Made by a program: the position numbers and the translations under genes. A stretch of DNA of 20,338 nucleotides, taken from the NCBI GenBank assembly GCA_965368405.1, contig CBDUMS010000070.1, positions 1-20,338 on the forward strand. Reading direction: 5' to 3'. Each line of letters begins with the position of its first letter. Within the stretch, counting starts at the first letter, position 1. Positions 12,753 to 20,338 of the stretch are shown here, one piece after another. Source of the stretch: S012-113 sp965368405. GTDB taxonomy: Bacteria > Bacteroidota > Bacteroidia > Cytophagales > Cyclobacteriaceae. Below the pieces are notes generated by a model. The model ran no database searches, was not told the origin of the DNA, and worked only from the letters and a program-made list of their open reading frames with translations.

Positions 12753-15515
12753 CTACTTCTTTAGTTCATAACCCTGATTGATGCCTTTTTCTAAAGCAGG
12801 CACACCTTTGTCCATCCATACGGGTATTGGTGCTCCTTGCAGGTAATAATCAAAGAATTGCGCCATTCGAATATTAAAATCTTTACGATTACGCAATTTA
12901 ACAGGCCAATGAGGCTCGCCATTATAGTTCAATAACCAGGCTGGCTTGCCTAATCTTCTTAAGGCCATAAAGAACTCAATTCCCTGATACCATGGTACTG
13001 CAGTATCGGCATCATTATGCATGATTAGCGAGGGTGTATTGATCTTATCAGCGAAGAAGATGGGAGAATTTTCGATATAACGAATTGGGTATTCCCAAGG
13101 TGTTCCTCCGATTCGACTCTGCCCATGCTCATATTGTGAGATCCTACTGCGTCCTGTACCCCAACGAATTCCGCCATAAGCACTTATCATATTAGGTACT
13201 GGAGCACCAATCTCTGCAGCCTTAAATAAATCGGTTTTTGTAATTAAATAGGCGTTCTGATAACCTCCCCAGCTATGGCCTTGTAGTCCAATATTATCTT
13301 TATCGATATACCCTGTTTCTAGTAACGATGTAACACCCGGCACAAGGCAATTATATGCGCTTTCGCCTGGGTACCCAACACGATAGTAAATGTCTGGATT
13401 AAAGATTACATAGCCTCGGCTCGCGTAGAAACTATAGCTGATAGTAGAGCGGCCAGGATAAGGGGCTCTATGTGAATGTAAACCATTAGAGCTTTTTTCG
13501 TAATAATTTACAATCATCGGGTACTTCTTATTGGGGTCGAAGTTTTCGGGCTTAATGAGAAGTCCTTCTAATGCTAACCCGTCCAAGGATGTCCATTTTA
13601 CGATCTCAGCGGTTCCCCAATTGTATTCTGATTGCTGCGGGTTAGCCGTACTTATTTTTACTTCTGATTTGAATGCTATATCGGCATAGCGAATATCAGG
13701 AAACTCAATAAAACTCTGTCTGGTAAATATAACCTTGCTTGCTTGCTGTGCCTTTCTTGGTCTAGAGTAACGGTACGGTCCATCTACCAGAACTTTGCCC
13801 TTGTTGTTCTTTCCATTAAACTCATAATATCCAGCGTTTTTATTGCCTTCGTTAAAGGTGGTTAGCAACCATTTCGCATTTCGCTTAATAAATCGCTCTT
13901 CATCGTCTAAGCGAACATAGCGATATACAGTTTTGTTATTTCTTCCGTCTGTAAGTCGTTTGCCGTTGGCATTTTCCGGCTGGTATTCCCAGATGTCATA
14001 GCGATCATAAATTAGGACAGACGCGTCGTTTTCAGTCCAGCCAGCGATTCCATAGGGGCTTGCATAGCTCGGACGATCATTAATTTCATCGGCAAAACCC
14101 TTCCCTTTGGTTAGATCAGTAAGTTTTTCTGTGGCAATATTATAGGTAAACCAAGTAGTGTCTACCGGATTATATCCGTAAAGGTATTTACCTGATGGGC
14201 TCATGGATAGCCAGCTTGGGCTCTTGGAGAATAAATTCTTCACATCGCCAGTTTCTATATTCACTAAGGCATAATCGGAATTGGTTACATCTTCCCATAG
14301 ATTATTGACTTCGTACGGAGTGGTTGTACGAACAAGAGCAAAACTTGCATTGCCTTCGTTACCTGTAGAAGCAGTAGGGAACTCCTTAGAGCCAAGTTGA
14401 ACAAGCTTATTACTATTATCAAGGTTAATGGCGGTTAAATAGGTCCTTCGTTTCTCTCGACCTACGCGTTGTTCTTGCATCGTGTAAAGCATAGGTTCAT
14501 CGTAGGTCCAAACTTCAACATCAACTATTTCGTCGGAGAGTAGGGACGTGTCTTGCAGTACAGGTGGTGTAGCCAACCCGAAAAACAGCCTGGTTTCGTC
14601 TTTAGAAAAGCTAATGTTTCCGTTATTCGATACCAGGTAGTCACCAGGCGCTGATGCTTGATCAACAACTTTTATAGCATTGCTTGTTCCCTCCTCAAAG
14701 TAATGAAGTTCGTATGGCCTAATTAACGCCTTTGTCGTATCTAAATCGGCTACGTAGCCAAGCTTTTTGCCTGTTTCACTAAATGAGAGCTTACTGAACT
14801 CTCCTTTTGCATTTAGAACGTTTTTAGTTTCATTCGATTCGAGGTTAATTACATAAACTCCGGCATTTTCTAAAGAATCAATGCCTGTTGTAGCATAGGC
14901 CAGTCTTTTTCCGGCTTTCGCAAAAACATAATCCGTTACATAGGGAATGGTGTCCTGGCTTCCTGTGGCAAGATTGCGAAGCACCAAATGGTAACCATTG
15001 TCTTTTCCGGCCTTTTTCTCTTTTGTCTTCTTTTTTTCTCCTTCTACGGGTGCTGGCTTAATGTATTCTAATTGATAGGCAACATATCCCGACCATTTCT
15101 CCGGGATCTGATAAGACTTTACCATACCGATTTTTGTAACGGACTTTTCGCTAAGGTTAAAAATGGCTAAGCTATCTTTAGGAAGCTCGTCGCGCTTTAC
15201 TTTTCTACGGCGCATTTCCATAACACTATCTTGCCAGGCTTTAATCGTGAAGAAGGCAAATTTAGAGTCGTAACTGAATTGACCCCGCTCACCTCGTTCA
15301 TGTTCAAAGACTAAATTAGCTTTAGCATTCTTTATTTTTAGATGGCTATCTTTTTCTCCTTTTTCCAGCGAGTACATTATAAATGCGCCATCGTTCGAAA
15401 TAGATTGGTTCTGGATTCGATTCCAAATTTCAAAATCGGGATGGTCGAGAACTTTTTTCTGCGCGAACCCGGAGATTGCGAGTAATATTAATAGTGGGGT
15501 AATCAGCTTTTTCAT
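12753..15515 (-). CDS. Exported S9-family prolyl oligopeptidase-like serine peptidase
   Basis: This protein has 920 residues from ATG 15515; an in-frame ATG three codons upstream (15524) is possible, but MKKLITPLLILLAISGFAQ is a normal signal peptide. The middle (about 50-620) is a beta-propeller-like stretch of WD/Kelch-type strands, with a Lys-rich insertion near 165-176. The C-terminal alpha/beta-hydrolase domain has the nucleophile in GHSWGG (about S748), the acid in HNDADTAVPW (about D835 or D837) and the catalytic His in GEPHWP (about H869). S9 enzymes release dipeptides or cleave short peptides; this is larger than typical DPP4-type members (about 700-770). It lies about 90 bases downstream of the M28 lipoprotein gene on the same strand, and the two may be co-transcribed. 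Exact substrate preference is unknown. Confidence 0.92.
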   Translation of the reverse strand: MKKLITPLLILLAISGFAQKKVLDHPDFEIWNRIQNQSISNDGAFIMYSLEKGEKDSHLKIKNAKANLVFEHERGERGQFSYDSKFAFFTIKAWQDSVMEMRRRKVKRDELPKDSLAIFNLSEKSVTKIGMVKSYQIPEKWSGYVAYQLEYIKPAPVEGEKKKTKEKKAGKDNGYHLVLRNLATGSQDTIPYVTDYVFAKAGKRLAYATTGIDSLENAGVYVINLESNETKNVLNAKGEFSKLSFSETGKKLGYVADLDTTKALIRPYELHYFEEGTSNAIKVVDQASAPGDYLVSNNGNISFSKDETRLFFGLATPPVLQDTSLLSDEIVDVEVWTYDEPMLYTMQEQRVGREKRRTYLTAINLDNSNKLVQLGSKEFPTASTGNEGNASFALVRTTTPYEVNNLWEDVTNSDYALVNIETGDVKNLFSKSPSWLSMSPSGKYLYGYNPVDTTWFTYNIATEKLTDLTKGKGFADEINDRPSYASPYGIAGWTENDASVLIYDRYDIWEYQPENANGKRLTDGRNNKTVYRYVRLDDEERFIKRNAKWLLTTFNEGNKNAGYYEFNGKNNKGKVLVDGPYRYSRPRKAQQASKVIFTRQSFIEFPDIRYADIAFKSEVKISTANPQQSEYNWGTAEIVKWTSLDGLALEGLLIKPENFDPNKKYPMIVNYYEKSSNGLHSHRAPYPGRSTISYSFYASRGYVIFNPDIYYRVGYPGESAYNCLVPGVTSLLETGYIDKDNIGLQGHSWGGYQNAYLITKTDLFKAAEIGAPVPNMISAYGGIRWGTGRSRISQYEHGQSRIGGTPWEYPIRYIENSPIFFADKINTPSLIMHNDADTAVPWYQGIEFFMALRRLGKPAWLLNYNGEPHWPVKLRNRKDFNIRMAQFFDYYLQGAPIPVWMDKGVPALEKGINQGYELKK

Positions 15516-15606
15516 ATTAAGCATGTTTAATTCGATTCAAAATCAATTAATATTCCCCTAAGGTAATGCTCAGAGAAAATTATGTAGAGCTTTTTTGATG
15601 ATTGGT

Positions 15607-16590
15607 TTACAGCGATTCTTTTGCGGTGAAGAGGTAGCTGTCATAAGCCGCAATAGATTGAATGATAAGCTTTGTCGCCTCAATATAAAACTCCTGATTG
15701 ATGTTTTCGAAGGTATCGGAGGCGCGATGGTAATCTTCATGATCTTCAACGCCAAAATAGATAAAGGGAATACCCAGATCATGGAAGATGCGATGGTCGG
15801 AAGACCTTGTCCAGTCGTCTAATTCCTTATTCGAAGGGTCATCATGCCCTAATAATAGGGTTAAAGGCGTTTTAAGTTGCTCGAGTGGCTCTCTCAGATT
15901 TGGATAATGATAGACTCCGGACGCCCAAAGCGTTGAGTTGTCGTTGTGCGCAATCATATCCATATTAATATTAAGAACTACATTCTCTATCCCGCCGGGA
16001 AAATTGGCGGCAAGGTGCTTTGCTCCGGGAGAGCCTATTTCTTCAGCATCTACTGCGGCAATAATTAAGGTATGGTTTAGTTCCTGGTTCTTATAATAAT
16101 CGGCAATAGCTAATAAAGCCGCTGTTCCCGAAGCATCGTCATCCGCACCATTATAAATATTGCTGTTATAGATGCCTAGATGGTCATGATGAGCGGTAAT
16201 AACGATTACCTTATCTGTTTTCCCTTCAATTTTCGCAATAATATTTCCACCTACCAGCGTTGTGTCCTGTACATTCGAATAGTCTTTTTCAGGGTTTACT
16301 ATGGGAAACCGTCGCTGCCTTAATCGATTTGAAAGGGTATGCTCAAAGCGTTGCTCGTACCCGGCTTCAAACGCAGGAGGGACTCCGATTTTTTCAAACT
16401 GCTTAACTAGATAGTCTCTGCCTTTATTATTACCAATTGTTCCAAAACCACGCCCTTCGAGCGAATCGTGTGCCAGAACTTGAATAGACTCTAGCAGCAG
16501 ATCGCTATTTATTGTGGCAGTTTGCATGTTCTCTTTACTTGTACAGGCAAGCATGCTAATTATTATGAAAAGGGAATAAAGTGATTTCAT
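15607..16590 (-). CDS. M28-family aminopeptidase lipoprotein
   Basis: This protein has 327 residues. Its lipoprotein signal peptide has lipobox MLAC (C16). The M28 di-zinc site is complete: H134 and D136 in AHHDHLG, the bridging Asp in NGADDDASGTA (148-158), E183 (base) and E184 in DAEEIGSPGA, D211 in NMDMI, and H288 in DYHRASDT. HDSLEGRGFGTIGN (41-54) is the usual N-terminal motif of this Bacteroidota subgroup. Such enzymes remove N-terminal residues from peptides, here from the periplasmic or outer face of the envelope. The S9 gene follows in the same direction, giving a likely peptide-degradation unit. A divergent gene starts 108 bases upstream. Confidence 0.92.
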   Translation of the reverse strand: MKSLYSLFIIISMLACTSKENMQTATINSDLLLESIQVLAHDSLEGRGFGTIGNNKGRDYLVKQFEKIGVPPAFEAGYEQRFEHTLSNRLRQRRFPIVNPEKDYSNVQDTTLVGGNIIAKIEGKTDKVIVITAHHDHLGIYNSNIYNGADDDASGTAALLAIADYYKNQELNHTLIIAAVDAEEIGSPGAKHLAANFPGGIENVVLNINMDMIAHNDNSTLWASGVYHYPNLREPLEQLKTPLTLLLGHDDPSNKELDDWTRSSDHRIFHDLGIPFIYFGVEDHEDYHRASDTFENINQEFYIEATKLIIQSIAAYDSYLFTAKESL

Positions 16591-16658
16591 TGGGTACGAT
16601 TCTGATTAAATTCTGACTAAACTAATTCATCATTGCTAAATTAACGTACTCTTTGATG

Positions 16659-16670
16659 ACGATGCATCGT
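16659..16670. promoter_or_regulatory. 12-base palindrome in a divergent intergenic region
   Basis: ACGATGCATCGT is a perfect palindrome in the 108-base gap between the divergent M28 and acidic-protein genes, 28 bases before ATG 16699. It could be a binding site for a dimeric regulator; there is only one copy and no regulator gene nearby, so the role is speculative. Confidence 0.22.
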
Positions 16671-16698
16671 ATATTTATGAAGTAATAATAGCATAGCA

Positions 16699-17055
16699 AT
16701 GGAAATCGCAGATTTATTGGAACAAATTTCAGACAACGAAGATGAAGCATTAGATCTGTATGATCTTGATCCTGAGACTCCTCAAGATGAACTAATAGCC
16801 TTATTCAAGCAAACTGGAATTGCTAATTGGGAAACGAATCTATCCTTAATTGATGAACTAATGGCGCTTGATTTAGAGGTACAATTCGAGCGCTATATTC
16901 AAAAATTAAAAGAATATACCGTGGTTCGCTCTTCCGTATATAAACTGATCCTAAAAGCTATAGAAGATGACTCTGATCAGTATGATGAAGAGATCGACAA
17001 ACTGGAAAAAAAGGTTTCAACATTACTAGAAGAAATAGAGCAGATCGAACTCTAA
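16699..17055 (+). CDS. Acidic alpha-helical protein of unknown function
   Basis: This protein has 118 residues, no signal peptide and no membrane segment. It is strongly acidic, with a run of Glu/Asp near residues 12-30 and a C-terminal heptad-like helix (about 85-118) rich in Glu, Lys and Leu that could form a coiled coil. No cysteines or catalytic motif are visible. I do not recognise the family. It precedes phosphofructokinase by 98 bases on the same strand; with no clear terminator between them they could share a transcript, but nothing links the functions. The start is the only ATG near the front and the frame is clean. Confidence 0.65.
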   Translation: MEIADLLEQISDNEDEALDLYDLDPETPQDELIALFKQTGIANWETNLSLIDELMALDLEVQFERYIQKLKEYTVVRSSVYKLILKAIEDDSDQYDEEIDKLEKKVSTLLEEIEQIEL

Positions 17056-17153
17056 TTAACTACGGGCTATCTTCCAATATTTGACCTTCCATTTACTTTT
17101 CATTTCCTTTCGGCTGTTGTATCTTGTCAGAGTATTTTAATCGATGATGACTT

Positions 17154-18251
17154 ATGAGAAAGAAAGCGCTGGTACTTACCGGAGGTGGAGATTGTCCTGG
17201 TCTAAATGCTGTAATCAGAGCACTCGAAAAAACTTTTCGCCATGAGAAGGACTGGGAGCTTATTGGTAGTATAGAGGCCTTTAATGGGGTGCTACGCGAC
17301 CCTATGGAAATCATTCCGATCAATAGATCTAATTCTGCAGGCATTCATGTTCGGGGCGGCACAATTTTACGTACCACGAACAAGGGCAACCCATTTAATT
17401 TTCCCATGCAACAGAATGATGGTTCTTGGCTTGAGGTAGACAGGTCTGATGAACTTATTGAAAAGATGCAGAAGTTAGGCGTTGAGGCCGTTATCAGTAT
17501 TGGAGGCGATGGATCTCAAACGATATCGCAAAAACTTTATGAGAAAGGGGTGAATATTATTGGCGTGCCTAAAACGATCGATAACGACCTTTCGGGAACG
17601 GATTTTACATTTGGTTTTCGTACTGCGGTACAGATTGCTTCCGATAGTTTCGATAAACTCGTAACTACAGCAGAGAGCCACGATAGGGTTATGATTATGG
17701 AGGTGATGGGACGTGACGCAGGCTGGATTGCCCTACACACGGCGATGTCTGGAGGTGCTGAAGTATGCTTGATTCCTGAGATTCCATACGACATATACAA
17801 AGTAAAAGAACGGCTTGAAGAGCGCTATGTAAAAGGCCGCGGGTTTGCTCATATTGTGGTAGCCGAAGGTGCTAAGCCAAAAGGTGGTGATGTGACTACT
17901 CAGGGCGAGGGTGGCGTTGGCTATCGCAACAAAAGACTTGGAGGAATCGCCTTCCAGCTTTCCCATGATCTAAAAGAAATTGGCTTTGAAGCGGACATTC
18001 GCGAAACTGTACTGGGGCATACACAGCGAGGAGGTACGCCTATTGCCTTCGATAGGATTCTTGCCACTCTGTTTGGAGTAAAGGCTGCTGAAATGGTAAT
18101 CAATGGCGAGTACGGAAGAATTGTAGTTTCTCGTAATAATGAGATTACCTCGATTCCACTAACAGAATCTATTAATGCCTATAATATTGTAAAGACGGAT
18201 TCATATATTGTGCATGCAGCCCGTAAAATGGGAATTTCGTTTGGAGATTAA
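17154..18251 (+). CDS. pfkA: 6-phosphofructokinase (group III type active site)
   Basis: This cytoplasmic glycolytic enzyme of 365 residues phosphorylates fructose 6-phosphate to the 1,6-bisphosphate. The phosphoryl-donor loop GGGDCPGLNAVIR is at 10-22, GGDGS at 117-121, and PKTIDND at 139-145 with D143 as the catalytic base. MGRDAGW and GHTQRGGTP follow as sugar-phosphate motifs. Relative to E. coli PfkA, G120 matches G104 (ATP type), but K140 replaces G124 (a lysine also found in PPi-dependent enzymes). The Gly/Lys combination is known from ATP-using group III and trypanosomal-type enzymes, so ATP is the likely donor but PPi cannot be excluded. Length is somewhat above the bacterial norm (about 320). 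The NmrA-type gene follows after 39 bases. Confidence 0.93.
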   Translation: MRKKALVLTGGGDCPGLNAVIRALEKTFRHEKDWELIGSIEAFNGVLRDPMEIIPINRSNSAGIHVRGGTILRTTNKGNPFNFPMQQNDGSWLEVDRSDELIEKMQKLGVEAVISIGGDGSQTISQKLYEKGVNIIGVPKTIDNDLSGTDFTFGFRTAVQIASDSFDKLVTTAESHDRVMIMEVMGRDAGWIALHTAMSGGAEVCLIPEIPYDIYKVKERLEERYVKGRGFAHIVVAEGAKPKGGDVTTQGEGGVGYRNKRLGGIAFQLSHDLKEIGFEADIRETVLGHTQRGGTPIAFDRILATLFGVKAAEMVINGEYGRIVVSRNNEITSIPLTESINAYNIVKTDSYIVHAARKMGISFGD

Positions 18252-18290
18252 TATGATTCGTTTTCTCACTGCAATTACGCGCCACAAACA

Positions 18291-19172
18291 ATGAGCTCTC
18301 AAAAAATCCTGATTACCGGTGCCTCCGGGAATATTGGCCATGCGATTATCCGTAGTCTCACAGAACTAAAGACTAAGCATAATATTATAGCAGCGAACTA
18401 TAATGTTGAACGTACCAAAGCCGCGCTTGCTGAATTCGATGGTCTTAGCTTCCGCAGACTCGATTTTGCAGATCAAAGCAGCTTTTGCCAAGCCTTGCAG
18501 GATATCGATATTGTTTTCTTACTGCGTCCGCCGCAACTCGCAGATATTCCCCGATACTTTGAGCCCTTCATTCGCAAAATGGTCGAAATGAAGATCACTA
18601 AAATAGTTTTTCTTTCAGTTCAGGGTGTGGAAACACAAAAGATGATTCCTCACCACAAGTTAGAAAAGCTCATTGAGGCTCATAAGCTAGATTATATATT
18701 CTTACGGCCCGGTTACTTTATGCAAAATCTAACCACTACGTTGTATCAAGACATCAAGGAAAAAAATCGCATCTATATCCCTAGCGGACCACTTAAGTTT
18801 AATTGGGTTGATGCCTTGGATGTTGGGAAGGTAGGTGCTGCAACACTTAATGACTTCGAGCATTATAAGAATAAATCGTTTGAAATTACGGGTTCCGAAT
18901 TTGAAGGCTTTCAAAGGGTTACCGCCTTAATCACCCAGGAAACAGGAAGGAAGATTAAATATGTAAGTCCGAATTTGCTGAGTTTTTACTTTTACAAAAA
19001 ACGACAAGGCATGGCAGCACCTATGATTCTTGTGATGATTATGCTCCACTGGATGCCTCGATTTGGTAAAAACAAACCACGGCTAGTCAATACAGTACTC
19101 GAACTCACGGGATCAGTTCCGCAAACACTTAAGCAGTTTATTATTCGCAATAGGGAGAAATTTATGGCTTAG
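18291..19172 (+). CDS. NmrA-like NAD(P)-binding atypical SDR
   Basis: This protein of 293 residues starts with a Rossmann segment containing TGASGNIG (9-16), the dinucleotide-binding glycine motif of atypical short-chain dehydrogenases. IVFLSVQGVE (about 104-113) is the strand where NmrA-like proteins differ from classical SDRs, and PHHKLEKLIE and YIFLRPGYFMQNL (about 134-147) match the NmrA/azoreductase-like family (for example YtfG). No YxxxK catalytic pair is evident, fitting a sensor or quinone-reductase-like role rather than a classical dehydrogenase. The C terminus (about 225-265) contains a hydrophobic stretch (MAAPMILVMIMLHWM) that might touch the membrane. It is cytoplasmic, lies 39 bases after pfkA, and may be co-transcribed. 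Substrate is unknown. Confidence 0.82.
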   Translation: MSSQKILITGASGNIGHAIIRSLTELKTKHNIIAANYNVERTKAALAEFDGLSFRRLDFADQSSFCQALQDIDIVFLLRPPQLADIPRYFEPFIRKMVEMKITKIVFLSVQGVETQKMIPHHKLEKLIEAHKLDYIFLRPGYFMQNLTTTLYQDIKEKNRIYIPSGPLKFNWVDALDVGKVGAATLNDFEHYKNKSFEITGSEFEGFQRVTALITQETGRKIKYVSPNLLSFYFYKKRQGMAAPMILVMIMLHWMPRFGKNKPRLVNTVLELTGSVPQTLKQFIIRNREKFMA

Positions 19173-19238
19173 ACCATACTTAGAAAACTAAAATGTGATC
19201 GAATGTAAATTCCGAAAGTCTTATTTTTAGGCTGGATT

Positions 19239-20183
19239 ATGAAACTATTGTACTTCATTAAACGATTTGGATATAATGCCCTTCCTACATCATTTTTTAA
19301 GGGGAATTATAAGAGGCTGAAAGCATTTGAAGAAAGCTGTGACCAGATCGAACTTTATAATCGGTTAGACTATTATTTTAAGGTAAAAACTCAGTTCGAA
19401 CTCCCTCAATCTGCAGTGGCGGTAAAAAACTTCAGAAAAACAGTTGGTACCGATTACTACCTCGATTTAAAGGATTTTTTGCATTACTTTAAGCCAGAAG
19501 CATATTTCGCATACCATTTTGGCGATGAAACACACATAAATGCATCGCCTACACTATTTAAGGCAAGACCAATTGAATATGACAATGCGAATTCAATACT
19601 GTTTAAGCTTAACAAGAAACGACATTTTAGGTGGGTAGAGGATAAGTATGCTTTTACTGATAAGAAGAATGGGCTTGTATGGCGTGGCGGTGCCTATCAA
19701 GCGAATCGCAAATTGTTTGTTGATAAGTTCTGGGATCAACCCGGGTTTAACGTTGGGCAGACGAACAAACCTAAAGAAAAACGGCCATGGCAAAAACCGT
19801 TTTTATCGATAGCAGAACAGCTTAAATATAAGTTTGTTGCCTGTCCTGAGGGAAATGATGTAGCCACCAATCTAAAATGGGTTATGTCTTCTAATTCTCT
19901 CGCCGTAATGCCTAAGCCGCGCTATGAGACTTGGTTTATGGAAGGGGTCTTAGAGGCCGATGCGCATTATATTGCTGTAAAAGATGACTATTCCGACCTC
20001 GAAGAAAAGATGGCGTACTATGCAGAACACCCTAAGGAGGCGGATGAAATCATTCGAAACGCGCATTTACATGTAGCACGATTTATAGATCCCGATCTAG
20101 AAGATTTATTATGCCTCAAAGTACTTGAACGGTATGTGGAATTAAGTGGACAGGAGGGTGCGATGAGGTTTGGTTTGAAATAA
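19239..20183 (+). CDS. GT90 (CAP10/LpsA-type) glycosyltransferase
   Basis: This protein has 314 residues with no signal peptide. The diagnostic blocks are VWRGG (147-151), CPEGNDVATNLKWVMSSNS (202-220) and MPKPRYETWFMEG (224-236), matching the glycosyl transferase family 90 domain found in bacterial lipopolysaccharide glycosyltransferases (LpsA-like) and eukaryotic CAP10/POGLUT. The HYIAVKDDYSDLEEKM segment after them is also typical. The likely task is addition of one sugar during LPS or glycan outer-core assembly at the inner face of the membrane. It starts 66 bases after the NmrA-type gene. A possible sulfotransferase-like start follows within about 40 bases, which would fit a surface-glycan locus continuing beyond the window. 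Donor and acceptor sugars cannot be told. Confidence 0.9.
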   Translation: MKLLYFIKRFGYNALPTSFFKGNYKRLKAFEESCDQIELYNRLDYYFKVKTQFELPQSAVAVKNFRKTVGTDYYLDLKDFLHYFKPEAYFAYHFGDETHINASPTLFKARPIEYDNANSILFKLNKKRHFRWVEDKYAFTDKKNGLVWRGGAYQANRKLFVDKFWDQPGFNVGQTNKPKEKRPWQKPFLSIAEQLKYKFVACPEGNDVATNLKWVMSSNSLAVMPKPRYETWFMEGVLEADAHYIAVKDDYSDLEEKMAYYAEHPKEADEIIRNAHLHVARFIDPDLEDLLCLKVLERYVELSGQEGAMRFGLK

Positions 20184-20222
20184 CTCGATCAAAGACGCTC
20201 TCAGTTGCATTAATTCCGAAAT

Positions 20223-20338
20223 ATGGTTCGTGCATTTACAAATAAAATTAGGCGGCCATTTAAACTGAAGAAGGATAGTTTTTGGATTAACTCGTCGCCA
20301 GCTCCTCGTTGATCCTGGTCTGGGGGCTTGCCAAGAAG
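20223..20338 (+). pseudogene. Possible start of a broken sulfotransferase-like gene, cut by the window edge
   Basis: A frame opens at ATG 20223, runs 29 codons ending SSPAPR, and stops at TGA 20310. Just after it the DNA reads close to ILVWGLPRS, the N-terminal strand and P-loop-like start of many sulfotransferases (consensus like VSGLPRSGT), if one base is added after TG at 20310-20311 and one removed from the five-G run at 20322-20326. The two indels compensate. Possible explanations are a real pseudogene, base-calling errors at a contig edge, or chance. Placement after a GT90 gene makes a sulfotransferase plausible. Confidence 0.25.

Overview
The window looks like chromosomal DNA of a member of the Bacteroidota, most likely an aerobic marine-type cytophagalean. 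The evidence is indirect: moderately AT-rich sequence; genes with almost no Shine-Dalgarno sequences but several TAnnTTTG-type -7 boxes just upstream of starts; many Sec and lipoprotein signal peptides on peptidases; and a gene mix (M14, S9 and M28 exopeptidases, exported RidA and DinB-fold proteins, a YbiT-type ABC-F protein, GT90) typical of that phylum. No rRNA, tRNA, CRISPR array or intact insertion sequence was found.

Layout. Positions 1-392 are non-coding and carry two inverted copies of a GC-rich REP-like repeat. From 5382 back to 393 a minus-strand run encodes an exported RidA-family lipoprotein and an exported DinB-fold protein (one operon), a large protein joining a predicted beta-helical ectodomain to a potassium-channel-like pore, a nicotinamide riboside transporter overlapping its kinase (pnuC and a NadR-type kinase), and a cystathionine beta-synthase-type PLP enzyme with a good promoter of its own. 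A 360-base gap separates this run from a plus-strand pair: an M14 metallopeptidase and an amidase lipoprotein. A YbiT-type ABC-F ATPase lies on the minus strand (9902-11509). Next come a putative HAD-phosphatase relic, a probable outer-envelope lipoprotein and a small zinc-ribbon-like protein (plus), closed by a bidirectional terminator. An S9 and an M28 peptidase follow on the minus strand. The right end (plus) holds an acidic helical protein, 6-phosphofructokinase, an NmrA-type NAD(P)-binding protein and a GT90 glycosyltransferase. The window edge may hold the start of a broken sulfotransferase-like gene.

How the genes work together. Two pairs of exported enzymes (M14 plus amidase, M28 plus S9) suggest breakdown of peptides and amidated compounds in the periplasm or at the cell surface. 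PnuC plus the kinase form a compact nicotinamide riboside salvage unit. Phosphofructokinase and the cystathionine beta-synthase-like enzyme are ordinary housekeeping metabolism. The least ordinary items are the channel with its ectodomain, the ABC-F protein in which both halves of the same composite ATP site are degenerate, and the exported RidA/DinB pair. I see no clear multi-gene defence or mobile system; most of the window is ordinary chromosome.
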